This document shows positions 50,667 through 58,192 of a stretch of 64,000 nt of DNA, piece by piece; position 1 is the stretch's first letter, and each line of letters opens with the position of its first letter. The translations under genes were made by a program, and so were the position numbers. The notes under the pieces were generated by a model, which did not search any database, had not been told where the DNA came from, and saw nothing but the letters and a program-made list of their open reading frames with translations. Origin of the DNA: DASTBU01 sp035711845 (lineage in GTDB: Bacteria > Acidobacteriota > Vicinamibacteria > Vicinamibacterales > 2-12-FULL-66-21); assembly GCA_035711845.1 (NCBI GenBank), contig DASTBU010000166.1, forward strand, positions 1-64,000, given 5' to 3'.

Positions 50667-51849
50667 ATACCGCTCGAATCATTCCCGGAACCGTAACCAG
50701 CTCCTTGCCAGTGCCCGCTTCGTTCAGCAGCGCCTCGAGCTGTCGCTGCACGTAGGTCCCTGAGTTCGCCCGCCAGATGAGCGCGTTGGCGATGGTCGGC
50801 GAGGCGACCAGCCGCTGCAACCGGGCGTACGCCCTGAAGCGGTGGGTGAACGAGGAGAAAAGCTGGGCGGCGTAGGTTTCCGCTGCCATGCCCGGATCTT
50901 CCCCAGCTGACGTCGCCGCGTTGGCCGCCAGGATGCCGCTCTGCAGAGCCTTGCCGATGCCCTCTCCGCTGAACGAATAGGTCAGGCCCGCCGCCTCCCC
51001 CACGACCAGCAGTCCCGGCCGCGACAGCCGTGCGCCCTTCATCGCCATGCGGAGCGGAGCGCCCTTGAGCGGGCCGACGCTGATGGCCGCCCGCATCAGC
51101 TCGATGGCGGGCGGAAAGGACGTCAGAAAGCGTTCGAGGAGCCTTCTGATGTTGCGCTCGCGCGGCGGGGCGTCGTAGGCATAACCCACCCCGACGTTGA
51201 ACACGCCTCCAGGACCGGGGAACAGCCAGCCGTAGCCCGGGCAGACTCCGGCCGCGTAGGCCACGCACAGAAAGTCGTGATCGCGGGCAGCACGCTCATC
51301 CACCTGCACGTACTGGCGCGCGGCCGCCGCCGATGGGGCGGTACGAACGCACATCCCGAATCGCTCGAGCACATCGGACGCGGCGCCGGTTGCGAGGATG
51401 GTCGTACTGGCGGCCACCTCGAGGGGCGGCGATCCGCCATCGCAGGCAAATCGGGCGCCGACGACGATCCCGTTTCTCTCGAGCGGCACGAGCGCGCGCG
51501 CGGGAGCCACGAACGTCGCGCCTGCGTCAACAGCCGCGGACCGCAGAACGTCGTCGAACACCGCCCGAAGAACGCATGCGCACTCGCCGTACAGCGTGGT
51601 GTGACGGCCGCCCGGTGCGTAGATGCGAACGGCGTCGATCCGGTGCGACACAGACAGGACACGCTCGCGCAATCCGAGATCGCCGAGCGCCTGAAGAGCA
51701 TCCGGGATGAGCGCGTCGCCGCAGGCCTTGTCGCGCGGGAACACATGGCTGTCAACAAGCACCACACGAAGGCCGTGGCGGACACCGGCGAGCGCGGCCG
51801 CACTCCCGGCCGGGCCGGAGCCGATGACGAGGATATCTGTCTCCAGCAT
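50659..51849 (-). CDS. Geranylgeranyl-reductase-like FAD-dependent oxidoreductase
   Basis: 396 residues. The FAD-binding dinucleotide fold is at the N-terminus (LVIGSGPAGSAAALAGVRHG), followed by DKACGDALIPDALQALGDLG, the cysteine-bearing motif of the geranylgeranyl reductase family, and the second FAD motif GLLVVGEAAGLTYSFSGEGI. Such enzymes reduce isoprenoid double bonds or act as related monooxygenase-like flavoproteins; substrate choice cannot be read from sequence. The ATG at 51849 opens the FAD motif; the frame continues to 51945 without support. It lies 149 bp behind the cyclase gene on the same strand. Confidence 0.85.
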   Translation of the reverse strand: MLETDILVIGSGPAGSAAALAGVRHGLRVVLVDSHVFPRDKACGDALIPDALQALGDLGLRERVLSVSHRIDAVRIYAPGGRHTTLYGECACVLRAVFDDVLRSAAVDAGATFVAPARALVPLERNGIVVGARFACDGGSPPLEVAASTTILATGAASDVLERFGMCVRTAPSAAAARQYVQVDERAARDHDFLCVAYAAGVCPGYGWLFPGPGGVFNVGVGYAYDAPPRERNIRRLLERFLTSFPPAIELMRAAISVGPLKGAPLRMAMKGARLSRPGLLVVGEAAGLTYSFSGEGIGKALQSGILAANAATSAGEDPGMAAETYAAQLFSSFTHRFRAYARLQRLVASPTIANALIWRANSGTYVQRQLEALLNEAGTGKELVTVPGMIRAVFT

Positions 51850-51862
51850 CTCAGTCGTGCAC

Positions 51863-51875
51863 GGTGCCTGGCACC
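51863..51875. repeat. GGTGCCTGGCACC palindrome
   Basis: A 13-bp near-perfect palindrome that shares the GGTGCCTG half with the arrays at 26148 and 38781. It is a single copy just upstream of the flavoprotein start. Confidence 0.5.
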
Positions 51876-51998
51876 ACGTTGTCAGTTTCGCAGAAGCTTG
51901 CGAAAAGTGGCATGCTCCGCGTACCACTTTCCGCTGAACGCTCACCCGAATCTGCCAAGGTAGTGCTGGGGCTCTGTGCCGGGTACGGTCCAGGCCGT

Positions 51999-52778
51999 CT
52001 ATCTCGGCACTATCGCCAGCACCCTCACCGGACTTCCGCTGCCGTTGACGATCTTGAGCGGCGCGGCGATCACGACGGCGCCGGATGACGGCAGCCGGTC
52101 GAGATTGCAGAGGCTGGCGAGGCCGAACTTCCCGGCGCCGTGCATGATGTTGTGGTTCGGGAAGGGGGGATCGAACGTGCCGGCCTGGCCGGCGTCGGTG
52201 CCTATGGTTTCGACGCCGACACCGAGCACGTCACGGTCGAGCGCGAGCAAACGCGAGGCGCTGGCGTCGAACCCCGGGCTGTGCGGGCCGTCCGGCGCGA
52301 TGTTCAGGAATGCCGCGCCGGTTCGGCGGCTCCAGCCGGTCCGCAGCAGCACCCAGGCCCCCGCGGGGATCCTGCCGTGCTCTGCCTCCCAGGACCCAAT
52401 CAGCGCGGGAGTCACCAGAAAGTCCGGGTTGCTTGCCACCTCCTGTTCGACGTCGATGACGCATGCCGGACCGACGAACCGCCGCGGCGGGATCGTATCG
52501 CATGCGCTCTCCGGCAGATCCTTTCCGGTGATCCAGTGAACGGGGGCGTCGAAATGCGTGCCGGTGTGCTCGCCCATGTGCAGCGTGTTCCAGTACCATG
52601 CCGGTCCTCGATCGTCGTATCGCGAGATCGCGTCGATCGTGACGCCCGGCGAGGACGCAAACATGGGCGGAAGCGTGATCACAGGCGTATCCGGGCCGAG
52701 CGGCTGCGTCAGGTCCACGACGGACAGCCGGCCCGCACCGAGATCGTCGATGAGGGCGATCAGTGTTGTCGAAGCCAT
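51999..52778 (-). CDS. Cyclase family (kynurenine formamidase-like) metal hydrolase
   Basis: 259 residues of the cyclase/KynB fold. The metal-binding signature HTGTHFDAPVHW is intact, as are VDLTQPLGPDTPV at the start and VGVETIGTD with NHNIMHGAGK near the end. Members hydrolyse formamide-like or lactone bonds using Zn or Mn. The ATG at 52778 overlaps the end of the ComE-like gene by 19 bp, showing operon coupling. The neighbours are not tryptophan-pathway genes, so formylkynurenine is not a likely substrate. Confidence 0.88.
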   Translation of the reverse strand: MASTTLIALIDDLGAGRLSVVDLTQPLGPDTPVITLPPMFASSPGVTIDAISRYDDRGPAWYWNTLHMGEHTGTHFDAPVHWITGKDLPESACDTIPPRRFVGPACVIDVEQEVASNPDFLVTPALIGSWEAEHGRIPAGAWVLLRTGWSRRTGAAFLNIAPDGPHSPGFDASASRLLALDRDVLGVGVETIGTDAGQAGTFDPPFPNHNIMHGAGKFGLASLCNLDRLPSSGAVVIAAPLKIVNGSGSPVRVLAIVPR

Positions 52779-53323
52779 TTCTGGAGCTCGAATCGGTTCT
52801 CGAGCATTGACAAGTCCGTCACGTAGCCGGCGGGCCCGACCGCTTCTACCTTGGCGACGATGGTCGTCAGCTCGCGCGCCTTCAGTGCCGTGTCGAGTGC
52901 GCGGGTGAAGTCGTCGATCGACCGCACCGTGCAACTCCGCGGGATTCCTGCCGCGGCCGCCAGCGCGGCGATGTCGCTGCCGGTCGCGGTCGCCGTTGGA
53001 AAGCCGCCGACCGACAGCAGGCTTTCGTTGTCGAACACCACGTGGACCATGTTCGCGGGCCGGTACCGCGCCATCGTGGTCAGGCTCCCGAGGTTCATCA
53101 GGATCGAGCCGTCCCCATCGAACACCACAACCGTGTGCTCGGGCCGCGACAGCGCGATCCCGAGCCCCATCGAGGAGGCGAGACCCATCGCATGCTGCAG
53201 GTAGAAGAAGTTCGAACGATGGCCGATGCTCTGCAGCTCCGCTGACACGGCGCCCATGATCGTCACGACGATCTTGTCCTCGAGCGTCGGATAAACGGCC
53301 TTCAGGGCGTCGAGTCTCGTCAT
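52760..53323 (-). CDS. TPP-dependent decarboxylase, beta (ComE-like) subunit
   Basis: 187 residues, the length of sulfopyruvate decarboxylase beta subunits. The TPP/Mg-binding motif GDGSILMNLGSL is intact, preceded by YLQHAMGLASSMGLGIAL. It is the PP-domain half of the enzyme, and the PYR-domain half is the next gene upstream (53382-53915). Known relatives decarboxylate sulfopyruvate (coenzyme M route) or phosphonopyruvate. No other coenzyme M or phosphonate gene is near, so the keto acid is open. The 58 bp before its ATG are mostly a heptamer tract. Confidence 0.85.
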   Translation of the reverse strand: MTRLDALKAVYPTLEDKIVVTIMGAVSAELQSIGHRSNFFYLQHAMGLASSMGLGIALSRPEHTVVVFDGDGSILMNLGSLTTMARYRPANMVHVVFDNESLLSVGGFPTATATGSDIAALAAAAGIPRSCTVRSIDDFTRALDTALKARELTTIVAKVEAVGPAGYVTDLSMLENRFELQKWLRQH

Positions 53324-53326
53324 GAA

Positions 53327-53375
53327 CAGTTACCAGTTTCCAGTTTCCAGTTCCCAGTTTCCAGTTCCCAGTTAC
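53327..53375. repeat. CAGTTTC heptamer tract inside an operon
   Basis: Seven contiguous units (CAGTTAC, CAGTTTC, CAGTTCC). It separates the two subunit genes of one enzyme and sits where the ribosome binding site of the downstream subunit should be. Confidence 0.9.
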
Positions 53376-53381
53376 CGGCTA

Positions 53382-53915
53382 TCAGCTCTCTTCCCACATC
53401 AAGTCTCGGCACAGCAGCAGCGCGACCGGCTTGTTGGCCGAGTGCGCGAGCGTCTGCGCCTTGTGGATCCGGCGCGACACATGATCCTGCGACTCCAGGA
53501 AAGCGAAGGGAATCCGGAGAGCGCGCAGCAGGTCCTCTGTGACGCCACCGCCCTCGGTCTGCCACGGATCCCGCTCGCCGAACTCCCCCCGATAGCTGAT
53601 CAGCATCAGCAGCGGAATGCGATACAGCTGGGCACAGGAAACGATGCCGTTGATCGAGGCGAGGAACCCGTGGTTCTGCATCAGCATCGCGGACTTGACA
53701 CCCGCGAGATGTGCGCCAGCGGAGATGCCGACGCCCTCCTCCTCCTTCGCCAGGCGCACGAGGATCATCTCCGGGTCCTCGTCTGCCATGCGAATGAGGT
53801 GGACGAGCCAGGTTTCTGGCAGCGCGGACATCAGCCCGATTCCGCAGCCTTTCAAGGCATCGTAGATGACGCGTGAGCTGGACGCGGAGACGGGGGACAC
53901 GGCAAGGCGGATCAT
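53382..53915 (-). CDS. TPP-dependent decarboxylase, alpha (ComD-like) subunit
   Basis: 177 residues of the TPP-binding PYR domain: VIYDALKGCGIGLMSALPET at the start, the catalytic Glu region LAKEEEGVGISAGAHLAG, then AMLMQNHGFLASINGI (Asn-His in place of the usual Asn-Ser) and PLLMLISYRGEFGERD. The block order is that of sulfopyruvate/phosphonopyruvate decarboxylases. It works together with the subunit encoded at 52760. It starts 17 bp after the methyltransferase gene, so the genes are co-transcribed. Confidence 0.85.
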   Translation of the reverse strand: MIRLAVSPVSASSSRVIYDALKGCGIGLMSALPETWLVHLIRMADEDPEMILVRLAKEEEGVGISAGAHLAGVKSAMLMQNHGFLASINGIVSCAQLYRIPLLMLISYRGEFGERDPWQTEGGGVTEDLLRALRIPFAFLESQDHVSRRIHKAQTLAHSANKPVALLLCRDLMWEES

Positions 53916-53932
53916 AGCGCAACGCGAGCCCG

Positions 53933-54553
53933 TCAACGCTTCTCCAGGACCCACGTGGTCATGCATCGCTGATGCTGGACGTTGGTGGTCTTGAGCGGCT
54001 CGATCGCCACCCCGCCGAGGCGCGTCGTCCACTCGGCCAGCATCGTTTCGCTGACCACGAAGCGATCGGTGCCGTCGGGCAGGCGCAGGCGTCCCGAGGG
54101 CCGTTCCAGGAGATGTTCGAGGCCGATGCTGGAGGCGAGGCGCGCGAAGAAGAATCCGCCGTGCGCAAGCACCCGCCACATCTCTTCCACCATCCGGCCG
54201 AACTGCCGATGGTCAGCCGCAAAGTGCAGGACAGCAGAGGAAATCACGGCATCCATCATCTCGTCGGGCCAGGGCAAGGCCTCGATTGATGCGGTCTGCA
54301 CGTTGGACGCGGGCAGTGAAGGGGCCAGCCGAGCGAAGAGCGCCTGCACGACCGCGACGGCGGCCGGGTCGGTGTCGGCCGCGTAGACGTCGAAGCCGCG
54401 CTGCAAGAAGTACGGCAGGTTCCGGCCCGACCCGCAGCCCGCATCGAGGAGCCGACGCCGATCGTCGAACGACCCCTTGAACAGCTGGTCGAACAGGTAG
54501 ATGTCGATGGCGCCGAACTCAGCCTGCAGTTCGGAAGAAGGAAGAGGAGACAT
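53933..54553 (-). CDS. Class I SAM-dependent methyltransferase
   Basis: 206 residues. SAM motif I is LLDAGCGSGRNLPYFLQRGF, followed by the acidic VYAADTDPAAV, motif IV PDEMMDAVISSAVLHF and HGGFFFARLAS. Methyltransferase_11/25-like fold. It is the first gene of the four-gene operon with the split TPP decarboxylase and the cyclase. The ATG at 54553 has GAGG only one base upstream, so initiation may be weak or the true start different. A heptamer tract begins eight bases upstream. Confidence 0.85.
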   Translation of the reverse strand: MSPLPSSELQAEFGAIDIYLFDQLFKGSFDDRRRLLDAGCGSGRNLPYFLQRGFDVYAADTDPAAVAVVQALFARLAPSLPASNVQTASIEALPWPDEMMDAVISSAVLHFAADHRQFGRMVEEMWRVLAHGGFFFARLASSIGLEHLLERPSGRLRLPDGTDRFVVSETMLAEWTTRLGGVAIEPLKTTNVQHQRCMTTWVLEKR

Positions 54554-54560
54554 TCCTCAA

Positions 54561-54634
54561 TGCTGAATGCTGAGTGCTGAGTGCTGAATGCTGAATGAAG
54601 CGCTGCTTCTGGCCGCTGATCGCTGACGGCTGAT
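54561..54634. repeat. TGCTGAA heptamer tract with degenerate continuation
   Basis: Five TGCTGAA/TGCTGAG units (54561-54595), then three degenerate units (CCGCTGA, TCGCTGA, CGGCTGA) up to the stop of the VWFA gene. Same unit as in the tracts at 5067 and 59469. Confidence 0.85.
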
Positions 54635-55602
54635 TACGGTTTGTCGGTTGCGGCGACGTAGCTCTTACGGGCACGGGCTTTCAGTCCTGACTTCCGAACG
54701 CGCACCTCGATCTTGTGCACTTTGCCATCGAGCGTCGTGGGCTCGAAGCCGAGCGCGTACTGCCGGTGCAGTTCGTCGGCGACCCGGCTGAACGCGGAGC
54801 GCAGGTCCTGGGCCTCCGTCAATTCGAAGTAGCCTCCACCGGTCTCCGCAGCGATCTTCGAGAGGCCTTCATCGGGCTTCTGCCGGATCATCCGCGGCTC
54901 CATCGTCAGGCCGCCCCGTCCGGGGAGCGGCGCCCGGCGCCCACCATAAGGCACGCGGCTCTCGAGTCCGACCGCATACACCATCACGTCGTCCCGCTGC
55001 GCCCGGTTCTGGGCGTCCTTGTGGCTCACGTTATTGCCCTTGAAGTTGTACGGTTCGTCCACGCCATCGGTGAAAACCAGAACGACGCGCCGGCCGTCCT
55101 GCCTCATCAGCGCGTTCATGGCAACGTTGACGGCGTTCCAGAGGGGCGTCGGTCCCGCCGGCTGCAGCTGGCTGCGAAGGATGCCAATCAGTTCTTCGTA
55201 GTCGCTCGTGAAATCTTCAGGATCCACCTGAATCCGTGTGGCGAAACTGCCAAGGCGGACCTTGTCCTCCGGCAGCAGACGGCGGACGAACGCCTCGGCG
55301 CCCGCCTGAACCAGCTCGAAGTTCTCCTTCACGCTGGTGCTGCGGTCGAGCATCATCACGAGCGTGATGGGCTGAATGTCACTCGCGAAAAGAGAGATCG
55401 GTTGAGGCTTCCCGTTGTCGTAGACCTCGAAATCCTCCTTCGTGAGGTCGGTGACCAGTCGGCCGTCTGAATCCGTGACCGTGGTGTAGACCGCCACGGT
55501 CCGAGCGCCGCTCTTGAAGGTCGGCTGCTGGTCGGCCGACGGCCGCAGGTCGAGAGCCACGACCAGACCGAGGCCCGTCAACAAGATTCGCGCAGGGAGC
55601 AT
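54634..55602 (-). CDS. Secreted VWFA-related domain protein with intact MIDAS
   Basis: 322 residues. Leader peptide (ARILLTGLGLVVALDL), then the standard RTVAVYTTVTDSDGRLVTDL and KEDFEVYDNGKPQPI opening, then a VWA domain with complete MIDAS residues: LDRSTSVKE (DxSxS), Thr in AGPTPLWNAV and Asp in FTDGVDEP. The end YALGFEPTTLDGKVHKIEVR is typical of the family. It binds a divalent metal and probably a protein partner outside the cytoplasm. Contrast the copy at 31297, whose DxSxS motif is damaged. Confidence 0.9.
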   Translation of the reverse strand: MLPARILLTGLGLVVALDLRPSADQQPTFKSGARTVAVYTTVTDSDGRLVTDLTKEDFEVYDNGKPQPISLFASDIQPITLVMMLDRSTSVKENFELVQAGAEAFVRRLLPEDKVRLGSFATRIQVDPEDFTSDYEELIGILRSQLQPAGPTPLWNAVNVAMNALMRQDGRRVVLVFTDGVDEPYNFKGNNVSHKDAQNRAQRDDVMVYAVGLESRVPYGGRRAPLPGRGGLTMEPRMIRQKPDEGLSKIAAETGGGYFELTEAQDLRSAFSRVADELHRQYALGFEPTTLDGKVHKIEVRVRKSGLKARARKSYVAATDKP

Positions 55603-55732
55603 GAACAGTCCTCTTCTCCCCAGGCTGATCTCGCCGGGGATTCCATGGCAGGCTTCTCTATCGTCTCACAACTCTGGCGGCGTCCTTTGATAACGCCCCA
55701 CTGGCGCGGGGACAGTCCTGACCCGAACACTT

Positions 55733-55756
55733 GACTCGAAAACACAGGATCGAGTC
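55733..55756. other. Hairpin downstream of the alcohol dehydrogenase gene
   Basis: GACTCGA, a ten-base loop and TCGAGTC, about 40 bp past the stop of the minus-strand dehydrogenase gene. No terminal T-run. A partial GGGGACAGTCC repeat (55708-55718) is next to it. Confidence 0.4.
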
Positions 55757-55795
55757 GGTCAAGACTTCTGGGCCCAGTCGGCAGTCGACCCTATT

Positions 55796-56965
55796 CTATG
55801 GCTTGAGCACCACCTTCATGCACTCGTCCTGCTTATTCATGAACGTCTCGAACATCTGCGGCGCCTCGTCGAGCGACGCGCGGTGCGTGATGATGAATGT
55901 CGGATCGATGTCTCCCTTCTCGATGCGCTCCAGCAAGGGCCTCATGTAGCGGTGCACGTGGGTCTGGCCCGTCTTCATGGTCAGCGACTTGTTCATGAAC
56001 GCGCCCATCGGAAACTTATCGATGAATCCGCCGTAAACCCCGGCCACCGACACCGTGCCTCCGCTTCCGCAGCACACGATGGCCTGGCGCAATGCGTTCG
56101 CGCGGTCGGATTCGAGCATGGCCGCCTGTTTGATCCGATCGTAGGCGCCGACGACGCCGGGTGCGTGCGCCTCCATCCCGACCGCGTCGATGCACGCATC
56201 CGGCCCCCGGCCACCGGTCATCTCGCGCAGCGACTCGTAAACGTCCACCTCCGCGTAATTGATCGTTTCGGCGCGGGCGCGCTCGCGGGCCATGCGCAGA
56301 CGGTACGGGAAGCGGTCGATCGCGATCACACGCTCGGCGCCAAGCATGTATGCGCTCGCGATCGCGAACTGACCCACGGGGCCGCAGCCCCACACGGCGA
56401 CGACATCGCCCGGTTCGATGTCGGCCCGTTCGGCCGCCATGTAGCCGGTCGGAAGAATGTCGGAAAGGAACAGCACCTGCTCGTCGGACAGGGTCTCGGG
56501 GACCTTCAGCGGACCGACGTCGGCAAACGGCACGCGCGCGTACTCCGCCTGCCCGCCCGGATAGCCCCCCGTCATGTGCGAATAGCCGAAGATCCCGCAC
56601 GGGGAATAGCCCCAGAGCTTCTCGGCCATCCACGCGTTGGGGTTCGAGTTCTCGCAGAGCGAGAACAGCTCCTTCTGGCACATGTTGCAGTGGCCGCAGG
56701 CAATCGGGAACGGCACCACCACGCGGTCGCCGCGCTGGAGGTTGCGCACGTCCGGACCAACCTCGACGACTTCGCCCATGAACTCGTGGCCGAGGATGTC
56801 GCCTCGCTCCATGGTCGGTACGAAGCCGTTGTAGAGATGGAGGTCCGATCCACAGATGGCGGTGCTCGTGATGCGCACGATGGCATCGTGGGGGTTCAGG
56901 ATTTCGGGGTTCGGCACGTCCCGGACCTCGACCTGTCGTTTTCCAACCCAGCAGTTTGCTCTCAT
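55796..56965 (-). CDS. Zinc-dependent alcohol dehydrogenase (FdhA-like MDR)
   Basis: 389 residues. Catalytic zinc ligands in AICGSDLHLY and GHEFMGEV; structural zinc cysteines in ACGHCNMCQKELFSLC; NAD-binding motif VWGCGPVGQFA. The insertion after the NAD domain (residues about 250-300) and the sequence style match glutathione-independent formaldehyde dehydrogenase-like enzymes. The cytoplasmic oxidation substrate is not certain. GGAGGGAG precedes the ATG, which overlaps the stop of the SRPBCC gene in an ATGA, so the two are coupled. Confidence 0.92.
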   Translation of the reverse strand: MRANCWVGKRQVEVRDVPNPEILNPHDAIVRITSTAICGSDLHLYNGFVPTMERGDILGHEFMGEVVEVGPDVRNLQRGDRVVVPFPIACGHCNMCQKELFSLCENSNPNAWMAEKLWGYSPCGIFGYSHMTGGYPGGQAEYARVPFADVGPLKVPETLSDEQVLFLSDILPTGYMAAERADIEPGDVVAVWGCGPVGQFAIASAYMLGAERVIAIDRFPYRLRMARERARAETINYAEVDVYESLREMTGGRGPDACIDAVGMEAHAPGVVGAYDRIKQAAMLESDRANALRQAIVCCGSGGTVSVAGVYGGFIDKFPMGAFMNKSLTMKTGQTHVHRYMRPLLERIEKGDIDPTFIITHRASLDEAPQMFETFMNKQDECMKVVLKP

Positions 56966-57951
56966 GGCCTTACTCCCTCCGCTGCCATCTGTCTCCGCAC
57001 TTCCTCAGGCGCGGGCTGCGCCGGCTGGCGCCATCGCACGCTGCCGCCGGATCTCGTGATCTCACCCGTTTCCATCACCTGCTTCAGCCGGCGAAGATCG
57101 TCGTCCACCTGTTGCTCCGGTTCCTCCCCGAAGAGCTTTGCCACAAGCGAGCCGAGCCGTCCGCCGGGCGCCATGTATTCGATCTCCACCTCCAGCTCGG
57201 TTCCGCGCGCGCCGGGCGCCGGCCGGAACCGGACCGTCCCGCGATTGGGCACTCGCGCTCCTTCGGCCGAGCGCCAGGCGATCCGTTCGTTGGGTCGATC
57301 CTCCACGATTTCAGCTTCCCACTCGATGGTCGTCCCGGCGGGTGCTCTGGCCCGCCAGCGCGAACGCGTCCCGTCGATGACCTCGACGGCCTCGAGGTGC
57401 TTCATGAAGCGCGGGAGGTTCTCGAGCTTGCGCCAGAAGCCATACACCGCGTCCGGCTGCCGATTGATGGTGAACACTTTTCTGAATTGCACGGCGCCAG
57501 CCCCGCGCCTGCGCTCGCCGGCGCTCGTACGCTGCCGCCAGCCGGGCGCCGGCCGCTGCCGGCCCAGCTGCCGCGCGCAGTAAATGTCGGCGGCGGTGAC
57601 TCCCGCCACCGCGCCCAGCGCAGTCAGCAGCCGCTGGCGATCGGCCCCCCGATCGTTGAGCGCGGCGAACAGCGTGGCGATGCCCAGCACATCGCCGCCG
57701 ACGCGGGTCCAAAACCACGTGGGATCCTGGCTCGATTGAAGAATCGCCACGCCGTTGGCGATCTCCCGCACCCCGGAAGCCTGCATGGTGAACTCTCTGC
57801 TGCCGTTCCCCCGGACGCCGATGAGCTGCGTCACGGCTCCGGGCATCGCCACTTCCGCCAGGCCGAGGCCAATGCTGAACCAGCCAAGCCCCCGTGCAAG
57901 GCGTTGGTTCCCTCCCTTTTCGACTCGATCCCAACTGTATTGTCCGTTCAT
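56962..57951 (-). CDS. SRPBCC/cyclase-like protein with N-terminal membrane region
   Basis: 329 residues. Residues about 15-130 hold hydrophobic helices (LGWFSIGLGLAEVAMPGAVT, GDVLGIATLFAAL, LTALGAVAGVTAADIY). From about residue 155 a START-like polyketide-cyclase/dehydrase domain follows (FRKVFTINRQPDAVYGFWRK, NLPRFMKHLEAVEVIDG, TRSRWRARAPAGTTIEWEAE). This fused architecture next to a Zn-dependent dehydrogenase is a recurring pair in soil bacteria; the ligand is unknown. The ATG at 57951 is chosen over upstream codons because the conserved region begins there; the ribosome binding site is weak. Confidence 0.85.
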   Translation of the reverse strand: MNGQYSWDRVEKGGNQRLARGLGWFSIGLGLAEVAMPGAVTQLIGVRGNGSREFTMQASGVREIANGVAILQSSQDPTWFWTRVGGDVLGIATLFAALNDRGADRQRLLTALGAVAGVTAADIYCARQLGRQRPAPGWRQRTSAGERRRGAGAVQFRKVFTINRQPDAVYGFWRKLENLPRFMKHLEAVEVIDGTRSRWRARAPAGTTIEWEAEIVEDRPNERIAWRSAEGARVPNRGTVRFRPAPGARGTELEVEIEYMAPGGRLGSLVAKLFGEEPEQQVDDDLRRLKQVMETGEITRSGGSVRWRQPAQPAPEEVRRQMAAEGVRP

Positions 57952-58192
57952 GCGCTCGCTCCGTGGAAAATCCGACGTCGATGAAGTCGGGAGCGAGCGC
58001 TGCAAGGCGTGAGCCGCAACCAGCCGGCCGTTCAAAGGCTGCCTGAGGCCGAGACGTCGAGGATGGTGCGTGCGGCGCTCAGATCGGGTTGCGCCGTTCG
58101 TTTCAGCGACAGCTACGAAACGTCCGCAAATCGTACGCTCGATGGTCGGGCCGGGATCAAGGCCCTGTCTACTGAAACAGCCGAGGCGTGAT

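Noticed and set aside
58009..58191. 60-codon plus-strand open frame between the SRPBCC and adaptor genes
   Set aside because: Starts at a GTG without a ribosome binding site and has no similarity I can recognise; the 241-bp gap more likely holds regulatory sequence only.
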